64,000 bases of DNA, taken from Streptomyces carminius. GTDB lineage: Bacteria > Actinomycetota > Actinomycetes > Streptomycetales > Streptomycetaceae. This document shows positions 50,950-59,027 of the stretch, in pieces; positions within the stretch are counted from its first letter, which is position 1; every line of letters begins with the position of its first letter. Under the pieces are notes generated by a model, which saw only the letters and a list, made by a program, of their open reading frames with translations, ran no database searches and was not told the origin of the DNA. Location of the stretch: contig NZ_PGGW01000061.1 in NCBI RefSeq assembly GCF_002794255.1, positions 62,001 to 126,000 of the forward strand, given 5' to 3'. A program made the translations under genes and the position numbers.

Positions 50950-52388
50950 CGCCGCCGGTGCCGGTCCCGCCCGGTGGCCGCCCGGCGCTGGGCCGCGGGG
51001 TGCGCCTGGCGTACGACGACGTACGCGGCCGGCCGGCGCTGCTCTACCCCGAGGGCGTGCTGCTGCTCAACGAGTCGGCCGCCGCGGTGCTCGCCCGGTG
51101 CGACGGCACCCGGACGGTCGACGCCATCGCCGCCGGTCTGGCCGCCGAGTACGCCGGGGTCGCCGCCGGGGACGTCGCGGCGGTGGTGGCGGAGGTCGCC
51201 GGCCGGCACCTGGTGGACTTCGACCCGCCGGCACCCGTACCGGTCACCCCGGTCGCCGGGGCGACCGCCCCGGCGGACGGGCCGCCACCGGACCCGCCGC
51301 CGGATCCTGCCCCGATCGGCATGGTGGCCGAGCTGACGTACCGGTGCCCGCTGCACTGCCCGTACTGCTCCAACCCGGTCGACATGCGCCCCTACCGCGA
51401 CGAGCTCGGCACCGGCGACTGGTTCCGGGTGCTCGGCGAGGCCCGCCGCCTGGGAGTGCTCCAGGTGCACTTCTCCGGCGGCGAGCCGGCGCTCCGCCGC
51501 GATCTGGCGGACCTCGTCGGCGAGGCGCACCGGCTGGGCGTCTACACGAACCTGGTCACCAGCGGCATCCCGATGGACGCCGGACGGCTCGCCGAACTGG
51601 CCGCCGCCGGGCTGGACCACGTCCAGCTCTCCTTCCAGGACGCGGTGGCCGGCCCGGCCGACGCCGTCGCCGGCCTGCCCGCGCACACGCGCAAGACCAA
51701 GGTGGCCGCCGCGGTCACCGCCGCGGGCCTGCCGCTGACCGTCAACGCGGTGCTGCACCGCGGGAACGTCGCCCGGCTGCTCGACATCACCCGGCTGGCC
51801 GCCGAACTGGGCGCCGACCGCCTGGAACTCGCGCACACCCAGTACTACGGCTGGGGGCTGCGCAACCGCGCGGTGCTGCTGCCCACCCCGGAGCAGATCG
51901 CCACCGCGGAGCGCGACGCCGCCGAGGCCCAGGAGCGGTACGGCGACCGGATGCAGATCGTCTACGTCGTCCCGGACCACCATCTGGCCCGGCCGAAGGC
52001 GTGCATGGCGGGCTGGGGCAGCCGGATGTTCGTGGTCGCGCCGAACGGCGACGTCCTGCCGTGCCTGGCCGCCGCACAACTCCCGGGCCTGGAGCCGCCC
52101 GGTGTGCGCACCGGCTCGCTGGCGGACGCCTGGTACCGGTCGGAGGCGTTCAACCGCTTCCGGGGCACGGGCTGGATGCGGGAGCCGTGCCGGAGCTGCC
52201 CCCTGAAGGACGAGGACCTCGGCGGCTGCCGCTGCCAGGCGTTCCAGCTCACCGGCGACGCGGCGGCCACCGACCCGGTGTGCGAACTGTCGCCGCACCA
52301 CGGGCGGGTGACGGCGGCGCTCACCGAGGCCCGCGCCGGTGACGGGACCCGCCGCCCGGTGCCGCGCCGCATGGGCGGTGGTGGCTGA
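50946..52388 (+). CDS. pqqDE: PqqD-PqqE fusion: peptide chaperone plus radical SAM enzyme
   Basis: A 480-residue fusion. Residues about 10-95 are PqqD (GVRLAYDDVRGRPALLYPEG, LLNESAAAVLARCDG, the LVDFD end), the chaperone that presents PqqA. After a Pro-rich linker (PADGPPPDPPPDPAP) comes PqqE, with the radical-SAM motif CPLHCPYC (C134, C138, C141), HFSGGEPALRRDL and a C-terminal SPASM-type cysteine set (CMAGWG, PCLAAAQLPG, CRSCPLKDEDLGGCRC). PqqE makes the Glu-Tyr carbon-carbon bond. GTG 50946 overlaps the pqqC stop. Confidence 0.93.
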   Translation: MTPPVPVPPGGRPALGRGVRLAYDDVRGRPALLYPEGVLLLNESAAAVLARCDGTRTVDAIAAGLAAEYAGVAAGDVAAVVAEVAGRHLVDFDPPAPVPVTPVAGATAPADGPPPDPPPDPAPIGMVAELTYRCPLHCPYCSNPVDMRPYRDELGTGDWFRVLGEARRLGVLQVHFSGGEPALRRDLADLVGEAHRLGVYTNLVTSGIPMDAGRLAELAAAGLDHVQLSFQDAVAGPADAVAGLPAHTRKTKVAAAVTAAGLPLTVNAVLHRGNVARLLDITRLAAELGADRLELAHTQYYGWGLRNRAVLLPTPEQIATAERDAAEAQERYGDRMQIVYVVPDHHLARPKACMAGWGSRMFVVAPNGDVLPCLAAAQLPGLEPPGVRTGSLADAWYRSEAFNRFRGTGWMREPCRSCPLKDEDLGGCRCQAFQLTGDAAATDPVCELSPHHGRVTAALTEARAGDGTRRPVPRRMGGGG

Positions 52389-52389
52389 C

Positions 52390-53256
52390 ATGCGGGTGCG
52401 GGTGCTCGGTACGGCGGCCGGGGGCGGGCTGCCGCAGTGGAACTGCGCCTGCGAGGTGTGCGGCACGGCACGGGCCGCCGCCGTCGGGCGCACCCAGGAC
52501 TGCCTCGCCGTCAGCGGCGACGGCACGGCGTGGTGGCTGGTCAACGCCTCGCCGGACATCCGCGCCCAGCTTCTCGCCGCCCCCGAGCTGGCGCCCGGCC
52601 CGGCCCGGCGGCAGACGCCCCTGCGCGGCGCCCTCCTCACCAGCGCCGAACTCGACCACACCCTGGGGCTGGCCGCGCTGCGGGAGGCGCGGGACTTCAC
52701 GGTGCACGGCACGGCGACCGTGCTGGGGGCACTGCCGGTGCGCGGCGTCATCGACCCGTACGGCGGGTTCCGGTGGAGCCCGGCCGGGGACACGGAGCTG
52801 GAACTGGCGGGCGGGCTGACCGTCCGGGCGGTCCCGGTCGGCCGCAAACGGCCCCGGTACGCCGCCGGCGCGCCGGACGCCGGCGACTGGGTGGTGGCGT
52901 ACCGCCTCACCGACCGCCGCACCGGCGGGGTGCTCGTCTACGCGCCGTGTCTGGCGGCGTGGCCGCCCGCGCTCGCGGCGGCGGCCGAGGGGGCCGACTG
53001 CGTCCTGCTGGACGGCTCGTTCTTCACCGACGACGAGATGACGGAACGGACCGGCGCCGGCCCCACGGCCCTGGACATGGGGCATCTGCCGATCTCCGAC
53101 AGCCTGGCGCACCGGGCGTCGTATCCGTCCGCCCGGTGGCTCTACACCCACCTCAACAACACCAACCCGGCCCTGGTCGCGGACTCCCCGCAGCGGCGGG
53201 CCGTGGAGCGGGCGGGCGCCGAGGTGGCGGCGGACGGGATGCTGCTGGAGCTGTGA
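52390..53256 (+). CDS. pqqB: PQQ biosynthesis hydroxylase/hydrolase PqqB
   Basis: A 288-residue metallo-beta-lactamase-fold PqqB, which hydroxylates the tyrosine of the cross-linked intermediate. Typical segments are MRVRVLGTAAGGGLPQWNC, LLTSAELDHTLGLAALREAR, AVPVGRKRPRY, LLDGSFFTDDEM, MGHLPISDS and YTHLNNTNPALV. Cysteines CACEVC near the start match the zinc-binding CxCxxC of PqqB. ATG 52390 is used; GTG 52381 would overlap pqqDE by 8 bp. It is the last gene of the operon; no pqqF-type protease gene is present. Confidence 0.93.
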   Translation: MRVRVLGTAAGGGLPQWNCACEVCGTARAAAVGRTQDCLAVSGDGTAWWLVNASPDIRAQLLAAPELAPGPARRQTPLRGALLTSAELDHTLGLAALREARDFTVHGTATVLGALPVRGVIDPYGGFRWSPAGDTELELAGGLTVRAVPVGRKRPRYAAGAPDAGDWVVAYRLTDRRTGGVLVYAPCLAAWPPALAAAAEGADCVLLDGSFFTDDEMTERTGAGPTALDMGHLPISDSLAHRASYPSARWLYTHLNNTNPALVADSPQRRAVERAGAEVAADGMLLEL

Positions 53257-53259
53257 ACG

Positions 53260-53287
53260 GGTCCGCTCCCGGGCCCAGGGGCGGACC
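53260..53287 (+). terminator. Hairpin downstream of pqqB
   Basis: GGTCCGC (53260-53266) pairs with GCGGACC (53281-53287), extended by CC/GG and one G-U pair, just past the pqqB stop. Confidence 0.5.
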
Positions 53288-53324
53288 GGTGCGCGGCCGC
53301 CGCACGGGCACCGACAGCGGGGCA

Positions 53325-53338
53325 CACCCAATAGGGTG
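53325..53338. promoter_or_regulatory. Inverted repeat upstream of the toxin-antitoxin pair
   Basis: CACCC-AATA-GGGTG lies 55 bp upstream of the antitoxin start in a local AT-rich patch (ATCTTTCATCTTTTAG follows). It fits the autoregulatory operator of a VapB-like antitoxin. Confidence 0.45.
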
Positions 53339-53392
53339 ATCTTTCATCTTTTAGGTTTGGGCAGGCCACCCCCTCTCGGTATCGTCACGGGC

Positions 53393-53692
53393 ATGGCGAC
53401 CAAGAAGTACACCGTGACCCTCCCCGAGGAGCTGGCCGAGGCCATCCGCGCCAAGGTCGGCCCGGGCGGCTTCAGCCGGTACGTCGCCCACGCCATAGAG
53501 CGCCAGCAGGAACGGGAACGGCTCCAGGAAGCCGTCGACTGGTGGGAATCCGAATACGGCGAAGTGACGGAAGCCGAGATGGCCGAGGCCGAAGCCGAGT
53601 ATCGGGAGATCGAGCGCAAACACGCCGAGCTGGCCCGCGAACGACAGACCGATGCCGGACAGGCACCCCGCCTGGATCAGGATGCCGCATGA
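53393..53692 (+). CDS. CopG/RHH-like antitoxin of a VapBC-type pair
   Basis: A 99-residue protein. The N-terminal ribbon and helices (KKYTVTLPEELAEAIRAKVG, GFSRYVAHAIERQQERERL) match ribbon-helix-helix antitoxins; the acidic helical tail (EVTEAEMAEAEAEYREIERK) would wrap the toxin. ATG 53393 is the start. The stop overlaps the toxin start (ATGA). The pair sits between pqqB and quinoprotein 2. Confidence 0.85.
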   Translation: MATKKYTVTLPEELAEAIRAKVGPGGFSRYVAHAIERQQERERLQEAVDWWESEYGEVTEAEMAEAEAEYREIERKHAELARERQTDAGQAPRLDQDAA

Positions 53693-54093
53693 CCATGGCC
53701 AGAGAGCATGCCTACCTGCTCGACAGCGAGGGCCTGTCCCAGTGGGTGCGCGGCGACCGTCGCATGGGTCTGCGGATCAAAAAGGCCGAACGCCAAAGCG
53801 TCCGGGTCATGACCACCTCCATGACCATGATCGAGGCATACGACCCGACGCGGTACAAACCCGCCTGGCAGTGGGCGCTGTCCCGCATCCACATCGAGCC
53901 GGTGCCCGAGGATCTCGCCAAAGAGGCCATTGAACTGCTCAAGAGTGCGGGCCTGCACGGTCACAAGTACGCCATCGACGCGGCCCTCGCCGCCGTCGCC
54001 CTGCGGCAGCCCGGGCCGGTCACCGTCTTCACCTCCGACGAGGACGACATGCGCAAGCTGTGCGGCGACCACGTGGTGGTCGTGCGGCTCTGA
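53689..54093 (+). CDS. PIN-domain toxin (VapC-like)
   Basis: A 134-residue PIN-like ribonuclease. Acidic positions expected for the metal site are present: LLDSEGLSQW (first Asp), SMTMIEAYDP (Glu), KYAIDAALAAVALRQ (Asp) and FTSDEDDMRKLC (C-terminal Asp). Length and layout match active VapC toxins that cut tRNA or rRNA. Unlike the remnant near pglY it looks intact. It is coupled to its antitoxin by ATGA and followed by a 22-bp terminator stem. Confidence 0.85.
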   Translation: MTMAREHAYLLDSEGLSQWVRGDRRMGLRIKKAERQSVRVMTTSMTMIEAYDPTRYKPAWQWALSRIHIEPVPEDLAKEAIELLKSAGLHGHKYAIDAALAAVALRQPGPVTVFTSDEDDMRKLCGDHVVVVRL

Positions 54094-54108
54094 CCACAGG
54101 GCGCTCGC

Positions 54109-54156
54109 CTGGCCGGGTGTCGCCGTGCCGGGTCCGGCACGGCGACACCCGGCCAG
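54109..54156 (+). terminator. 22-bp perfect-stem terminator of the toxin-antitoxin operon
   Basis: Arms 54109-54130 and 54135-54156 are exact complements (the stem begins CTGGCCGGGTGTCGCC) with a 4-nt GGTC loop, followed by TTTC. It is the longest perfect stem seen in the window. Confidence 0.88.
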
Positions 54157-54394
54157 TTTCGGGGCGGAGCGGAGCAGGCGCGGGCCGCCGAAGGTGACGT
54201 CCCGGTGGCGGGTGGGCGACCTCGGAGTTACGACGGGGCGTCGGCCGTACCGCCGGGGCGCGGGGGCGGCGGGCGTCTTCCGTACCGCCGCGAGGCCCGC
54301 GCAGGTCCGCGACCCGCGACCCCGGCGGCGGGAGTGCCCCGGCGCGCGGCCCGCCGGGAATGGCCGCGGCGCGCCTTGACCGGCGGACCGGCCG

Positions 54395-54423
54395 TTGTGG
54401 ACTCCTTCCTTCCGCACTAGCTT
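54395..54423 (+). promoter_or_regulatory. Promoter of quinoprotein 2
   Basis: TTGTGG (54395-54400), a 17-bp spacer, then TAGCTT (54418-54423), identical in hexamers and spacing to the promoter before quinoprotein 1 although the spacers differ. The spacer divergence with hexamer conservation supports function. Confidence 0.65.
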
Positions 54424-54489
54424 CCCCGCCGTCGGAAGTCGTCAGTGTCGGTATCTCGCGCCCCCGTCGGAGGGGGCAGGACGGTGACC

Positions 54490-56112
54490 ATGCGACGCAA
54501 ACGGTGCCTGTTATCCCCGGCCTTGTCCCTGTTCCTGGCGGTCCTGGTCGGTACGGCGGGCTCGCCCGCCGCCGCCGCGCCACCCCCGGACACCGCGCCG
54601 GACGGCGCGGCCGCCACCACCGGACCCGATCCCGGCGGGCCGGACCAGTGGCCGATGGGCGGACACGACCTCGCCAACTCGCGCTCCAACCCGTTCGAGC
54701 GGCACCTGAAGCCGTCGAACGCCGGCGACCTCGCGGTGAAGTGGACGGCGACCACCGAAGGCGACGTCTCCGCGACGCCCGCCGTGGTGGACGGCGCGGT
54801 CTACTACCCCGACTGGGGCGGGAGGTTCTGGAAGGTGGACGCGGAGACCGGGGAGGTGATCTGGTCCCGGAGCGTCGCCGAGTACACCGGCGTCGAGGGC
54901 GCCGTCTCGCGCAGCAGCCCCGCCGTCGTCGGCGACACCGTCTTCATCGGCACCCAGCAGGGCGCCCAGCTCCTCGCCGTCGACACGGCCACCGGCGACC
55001 TGCGCTGGAACACCCCGGTGGACGACCACCCGCGCGCGATCCTCACCCAGTCGCCGACGGTGTACGACGGCGTCGTGTACCAGAGCGTCTCCTCGGACGA
55101 GGAGCCCGCCGCGGCGGACCCCGACTACCCGTGCTGCACCTTCCGGGGCAATGTGGTGGCCGCCGACGCGGAGACCGGCGAGGTCCTGTGGAAGACGTAC
55201 GCCATCCCCGAGCAGGAGGACCCGGCCGACGGCTTCAGCGGCGCGGCGATCTGGAGCGGGAGCCCGGCGGTCGACCCGGAGAGCGGGACGGTCTACGTCA
55301 CCTCGGGCAACAACTACACCGTTCCGCGGAGCGTGACCGAGTGCCAGGAGGCGGGCGGCGAACCGTCCGAGTGCCTGCCGCCGGAGAACCGGATCAACTC
55401 CTTCATCGCCCTGGACATGAGGACCGGTCAGATCAAGTGGTCCACCGGCCAGGACCGCTTCGACTCCTGGAACATCAACTGCCTGCCCGGCTTCCCGCCG
55501 GACAACTGCCCGATCCCGGGCCCGGACCACGACTTCGCCGACGGCGCCCATCTGTTCACCCTCTCCGGCGGCGAGCACGGCGAGGCCCGCAAGGCGGTGG
55601 GCGCCGGGCAGAAGAGCGGCGAGTACTGGATGCTCGACGCCACCACCGGCGAGGTGCTGTGGAGCTCGGCCGTCGGCCCGGGCTCGGAGCTGGGCGGGAT
55701 CCAGTGGGGCACCGCGAGTGACGGTGAGCGCATCTACTTCGCCGAGAGCAACGTGAACGGCATCGAGCACGAGCTGCCGGACGGACAGACCATCGACCAC
55801 AGCTCCTTCGGGGCGCTCGACCCGGCCACCGGCGAGGTGATCTGGCAGGTGCCCGAGCCGCACGGGGGCACCGCGATCGCGGCGGTGAGCGTGGCCAACG
55901 GCGTCCTGTACGCCGGGTCCCTGAACAACCACATGTACGCGTTCGACGCCGCCACCGGCGAGTTGCTGTGGGACTTCGAGGGCGAGGGCGCCTCCATGTC
56001 CGGTCCGGCGGTCACCGGCGGGACGGTGTACTGGGGCAACGGCTACGCCCGGGTCCGCGGGGCCGATCCGAGCACCACGTTCTACGCGTTCTCCGTCGGC
56101 CCCCGCCCGTAG
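54490..56112 (+). CDS. Secreted PQQ-binding beta-propeller dehydrogenase (quinoprotein 2)
   Basis: A 540-residue paralogue of the protein at 44460, nearly collinear throughout. It has a signal peptide (MRRKRCLLSPALSLFLAVLV, AAAAP), propeller blades ATGDLRWNTP, ETGEVLWKTY, ATGEVIWQVP and ATGELLWDFEG, the DYPCCTFRG vicinal cysteines and NNYTVPRSV. Most differences are conservative, and EGAEGEDPSDAF in copy 1 is shortened here (EQEDPADGF). ATG 54490 follows AGGACGG; GTG 54484 is possible. The pair probably differs in substrate or expression. A hairpin overlaps the stop codon. Confidence 0.88.
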   Translation: MRRKRCLLSPALSLFLAVLVGTAGSPAAAAPPPDTAPDGAAATTGPDPGGPDQWPMGGHDLANSRSNPFERHLKPSNAGDLAVKWTATTEGDVSATPAVVDGAVYYPDWGGRFWKVDAETGEVIWSRSVAEYTGVEGAVSRSSPAVVGDTVFIGTQQGAQLLAVDTATGDLRWNTPVDDHPRAILTQSPTVYDGVVYQSVSSDEEPAAADPDYPCCTFRGNVVAADAETGEVLWKTYAIPEQEDPADGFSGAAIWSGSPAVDPESGTVYVTSGNNYTVPRSVTECQEAGGEPSECLPPENRINSFIALDMRTGQIKWSTGQDRFDSWNINCLPGFPPDNCPIPGPDHDFADGAHLFTLSGGEHGEARKAVGAGQKSGEYWMLDATTGEVLWSSAVGPGSELGGIQWGTASDGERIYFAESNVNGIEHELPDGQTIDHSSFGALDPATGEVIWQVPEPHGGTAIAAVSVANGVLYAGSLNNHMYAFDAATGELLWDFEGEGASMSGPAVTGGTVYWGNGYARVRGADPSTTFYAFSVGPRP

Positions 56113-56136
56113 CGCGGCGCGCGCTACGGGCGGGGG
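56100..56136 (+). terminator. Terminator overlapping the stop of quinoprotein 2
   Basis: A 16-bp perfect stem, 56100-56115 with 56121-56136, and a 5-nt GGCGC loop. The left arm contains the TAG stop (56110-56112). Confidence 0.75.
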
Positions 56137-56140
56137 CGCC

Positions 56141-56390
56141 TTCGTGGCCGGCGCGTTCGACCAGCGCATCGCGTTGACCATGCCGATCGAGTCCGGCAGC
56201 GGCGGGGTGGGTGCCTTCCGCTCCATCGCGCGCGAGAGCGGCGCGCAGCCGCTGAGCAGCGCCTACGGCGAGCAGCCCTGGCTGGGGGATGCGTTCGGCT
56301 CCTGCACCGGCAACCCCAACTCCGAGAAGTCCGCCAGTCTCTCCCAGTGGCACAACCGGCAGACCCCCACCCTCACCGACCAGCCCCCAG
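56141..56390 (+). pseudogene. Internal fragment of a CE15 glucuronoyl esterase
   Basis: The plus-strand frame reads GAFDQRIALTMPIESGSGGV, then QPLSSAYGEQPWLGDAFGSC. This matches the catalytic-acid region of 4-O-methyl-glucuronoyl methylesterases (GAFDERIALTIPQESGSGG... and YGEQPWF.DAF). The N-terminal half with the nucleophile motif (GxSRxGK) is missing and no proper C-terminus follows, so only about 80 residues survive. A strong hairpin after it may be the old terminator. Confidence 0.6.
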
Positions 56391-56396
56391 GTGAGC

Positions 56397-56428
56397 CCCG
56401 GGCCCGGCGCGCGAGCGCCGGGCCCGGG
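56397..56428 (+). terminator. 14-bp hairpin after the esterase fragment
   Basis: CCCGGGCCCGGCGC (56397-56410) and its complement at 56415-56428 with a GCGA loop. Probably the surviving terminator of the lost esterase gene. Confidence 0.65.
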
Positions 56429-56496
56429 CGTTTCGGCGGCGGGACGCCGCGGCGTTCCACCGACAACGATGACCGATCCGGTGAACAGGCAGACGA

Positions 56497-56540
56497 TTTG
56501 CCTAATACCTTTAGGGAGGTGCATTATCGAGTAAGGCAAA
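56497..56540. promoter_or_regulatory. Paired half-sites upstream of tetR
   Basis: TTTGCCT (56497-56503) and AGGCAAA (56534-56540) face each other across 30 bp of AT-rich DNA ending 13 bp before the tetR start. They could be two operator half-sites bracketing the promoter. Confidence 0.45.
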
Positions 56541-56553
56541 CGAGAGGACGACC

Positions 56554-57123
56554 ATGGCGCGCGCGGGGCTGACCGCGGAACGTCTGACCCGGGCGGGAGC
56601 CGAGCTCGCCGACGAGGTGGGCTTCGACCAGGTGACCGTCTCGGCGCTCGCCAGACGGTTCGACGTCAAGGTCGCGAGCCTGTACTCGCACCTGAGGAGC
56701 TCCCAGGACCTGCGGACCAGGATCGCCCTGCTCGCCCTGGAGGAACTCGCCGACCGGGCCGCCGACGCCCTGGCCGGACGGTCCGGCAAGGACGCCCTGA
56801 CCGCCCTGGCGAACGTCTACCGCGACTACGCCCGGGAGCACCCCGGCCGCTACGCCGCGGCCCAGCTCCGGCTCGACCCCGAGACGGCGGCCGGCAGCGC
56901 CGGCGTCCGGCACGCGCGGATGACCCGGGCCCTCCTGCGCGGCTACGACCTGGCCGAGCCGGACCGGACGCACGCGGTCCGGCTGCTGGGCAGCGTCTTC
57001 CACGGCTACGTCAGCCTGGAACTGGGTGGCGGGTTCGACCACAGCGCCCCCGACACCCAGGAGACCTGGGCACGGATCCTGGACGCCCTCGACGTCCTGC
57101 TGCGGGACTGGCCCGCGCCCTGA
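56554..57123 (+). CDS. TetR-family regulator (WHG-type C-terminus)
   Basis: A 189-residue TetR protein. The HTH is LTRAGAELADEVGFDQVTVS followed by ALARRFDVKVASLYSHLRSS; the C-terminal part (YRDYAREHPGRYAAAQL; LGSVFHGYVSLELGGGFDHS) is the WHG-type ligand domain. GAGAGG precedes ATG 56554. The SGNH hydrolase gene follows 87 bp downstream on the same strand and may be co-regulated. Confidence 0.92.
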   Translation: MARAGLTAERLTRAGAELADEVGFDQVTVSALARRFDVKVASLYSHLRSSQDLRTRIALLALEELADRAADALAGRSGKDALTALANVYRDYAREHPGRYAAAQLRLDPETAAGSAGVRHARMTRALLRGYDLAEPDRTHAVRLLGSVFHGYVSLELGGGFDHSAPDTQETWARILDALDVLLRDWPAP

Positions 57124-57210
57124 CCCCGCACCGGCGCCCCGCCGACCCCGCGCGGACGGGACCGGACAGCCCGCACCCAGCGACCGACACGTCATCGACA
57201 GGTTGAGACC

Positions 57211-58401
57211 ATGCACCCCGAACACCACTGGATCACCACGCCCGTCACCGCCGGACTCCTGCGCGGCGCCCTCGACCTGGAGCGCACCGAGCACGGCCTG
57301 CTGCCGCACCGGCTGCCCGCCCGGGCCCGCGCCCAGTGCGCCGACGGACAGCTCGCCATGGCCGAGTCCCAGCCCTCGGGCGTACGGCTGGCCTTCCGCA
57401 CCCGGGCCACCGCCGTCGAGCTGGACACCCGGCCCACCAAACGGGTCCACACCGGTGCCCCGCCCCGCCCGGACGGCGTGTACGACCTGCTCGTCGACGG
57501 CCGCCTGGCCGGCCAGGGCACCGTCTCCGGCGGCAACACCGTGACCGTCGACATGGCCACCGGAGCCGCCGAGCTCCGGCCCGGCCCGGCCGGCACCCTG
57601 CGCTTCACCGACCTGCCCGACCGTGCCAAGGACATCGAGATCTGGCTGCCGCACAACGAGACCACCGAGCTTCTCGCCCTGCGCACCGACGCCCCCGTCG
57701 AGCCCGCGCCGGACCGGGGCCGCCGGGTGTGGCTGCACCACGGCAGCTCGATCAGCCACGGCTCCGACGCCGCGAGCCCCACCACCACCTGGCCCGCGCT
57801 CGCCGCCGCCCGCGGCGGGGTGGAGCTGGTCAACCTCGGCCTGGGCGGCAGCGCCCTGCTCGACCCGTTCACCGCCCGCGCGATGCGCGACACCCCCGCC
57901 GACCTGCTCAGCGTCAAGATCGGCATCAACCTGGTCAACGGCGACGTGATGCGGCTGCGCGCCTTCACCCCGGCCGTCCACGGCTTCCTCGACACCCTCC
58001 GCGAGGGCCATCCCACCACGCCGCTGCTGGTCGTCTCCCCCGTCCACTGCCCGCTCCACGAGGACACCCCGGGCCCCCTCGCCTTCGACCTCGACGCGCT
58101 CGGCGAGGGGAAGCTGCGGTTCCGGGCCACCGGCGATCCCGCCGAGCGCGCCGCCGGGAAGCTGACCCTGCGCGTCATCCGGGAGGAACTGGCCCGGATC
58201 GTGAAGCAGCGGGCGGCCGAGGACCCGCACCTGCACCACCTCGACGGCCTCGACCTCTACGGCGAGGCCGACTCCGCCGAGCTGCCGCTCCCCGACGGGC
58301 TCCACCCGGACGCCGCCACCCACCGCCGCATCGGCGAGCGCTTCGCCGACCTGGCCTTCGCCCCCGGCGGCCCCTTCGCCGCCGACCGCGCCACCACCTG
58401 A
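57211..58401 (+). CDS. SGNH/GDSL-family hydrolase
   Basis: A 396-residue esterase-like protein. After an N-terminal beta-rich domain (about 1-165, including VRLAFRTRATAVELDTRPTK), the SGNH core shows block I as HHGSSISHGSD (nucleophile Ser), the Gly block as NLGLGGSALLD, an Asn block in VKIGINLVNGD, and the Asp-x-x-His block as LPDGLHPDAATH. There is no signal peptide, so it is probably cytoplasmic. It resembles actinobacterial GDSL lipase/acylhydrolases of unknown substrate. A clear hairpin separates it from the convergent crystallin-like gene. Confidence 0.9.
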   Translation: MHPEHHWITTPVTAGLLRGALDLERTEHGLLPHRLPARARAQCADGQLAMAESQPSGVRLAFRTRATAVELDTRPTKRVHTGAPPRPDGVYDLLVDGRLAGQGTVSGGNTVTVDMATGAAELRPGPAGTLRFTDLPDRAKDIEIWLPHNETTELLALRTDAPVEPAPDRGRRVWLHHGSSISHGSDAASPTTTWPALAAARGGVELVNLGLGGSALLDPFTARAMRDTPADLLSVKIGINLVNGDVMRLRAFTPAVHGFLDTLREGHPTTPLLVVSPVHCPLHEDTPGPLAFDLDALGEGKLRFRATGDPAERAAGKLTLRVIREELARIVKQRAAEDPHLHHLDGLDLYGEADSAELPLPDGLHPDAATHRRIGERFADLAFAPGGPFAADRATT

Positions 58402-58451
58402 GGCCGGCCCCGCTCCGGCGGGGAGGGGACGGGGCGGCCGAGGGGGAAGCG

Positions 58452-58489
58452 GGACGGGGCCCCGCGGCCCGTGCCGCGGAGCCCCGTCC
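58452..58489. terminator. Bidirectional hairpin between the SGNH hydrolase and crystallin-like genes
   Basis: GGACGGGGC/GCCCCGTCC (58452-58460 with 58481-58489) plus an inner CCGCGGC/GCCGCGG (58462-58468 with 58473-58479), one C-A mismatch between, and a CCGT loop. Confidence 0.8.
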
Positions 58490-58525
58490 TTCGGTGCCGT
58501 GCCTCGGACGCGCGGGCGCGTCAGC

Positions 58526-58549
58526 GGATCAGTGGATCAGTGGATCAGT
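58526..58549. repeat. 8-bp tandem repeat over the crystallin-like gene stop
   Basis: GGATCAGT is repeated three times in a row and followed by GGATCC. Each unit carries TGA on the minus strand, and because the unit is 8 bp, stops fall in all three frames at the end of the crystallin-like gene. Confidence 0.8.
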
Positions 58550-58880
58550 GGATCCGTAGGTGGGTGATGGTCACCGAACCGTCGACGACCCTCTTGCCCT
58601 GCCACTTCTCCAGGGTGATGGCCCCGATCGTCGAGTCGACGGTGATCCGGTTGTTGCCCGAAGAGATCCGGTAGGCGTCGGGGAGGTTGAGGCCCACACT
58701 GCCTGCGTTGGCGAAGCAGAGCTCCTGGCTCCCGCCGCTGCCGTACTCGATCTTGACGAAGTCGGTCCGGTCACCGCAGCCGACGGTGTTGATCGCGGCG
58801 GCGTTGCTCATCGGGATGACGGCCGACACCGCGACGGCCGCGGCGGCCGCCACCATGACTCGCTTGAGCGAGCGCTTCAT
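58545..58880 (-). CDS. Secreted beta/gamma-crystallin-like protein
   Basis: A 111-residue exported protein. The signal peptide (MKRSLKRVMVAAAAAVAVSA ending around SNAAA) precedes an 80-residue domain with two cysteines (GCGDRTDFVKIEYGSGGSQE, LCFANAGSVGLNLPDAYRIS) resembling Streptomyces beta/gamma-crystallin domains such as killer-toxin-like SKLP proteins. Function is unknown; relatives have been linked to antifungal activity or calcium binding. ATG 58880 is the start. It is divergent from the MFS gene. Confidence 0.75.
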   Translation of the reverse strand: MKRSLKRVMVAAAAAVAVSAVIPMSNAAAINTVGCGDRTDFVKIEYGSGGSQELCFANAGSVGLNLPDAYRISSGNNRITVDSTIGAITLEKWQGKRVVDGSVTITHLRIH

Positions 58881-59027
58881 ACGTTTTCCAGTTCTCTCTG
58901 CGTTCGGAACAGTGCGGGACGGTGTGGACCGTCCCCTTCCGTATACGGCCCGCCGCCCGGTCGGTTCACTTCTCCGGTGATCGGACTGCGGAGGGGCACG
59001 GTGGATCCGCCGGGGAAGAATCACGCC

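Larger units (their letters stand above)
54094..54489. other. Intergenic region between the PIN toxin and quinoprotein 2
   Basis: It holds the long terminator of the toxin operon (54109-54156) and the quinoprotein promoter (54395-54423). In the remaining 240 bp I see no gene with a credible start and ribosome site. Confidence 0.6.
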
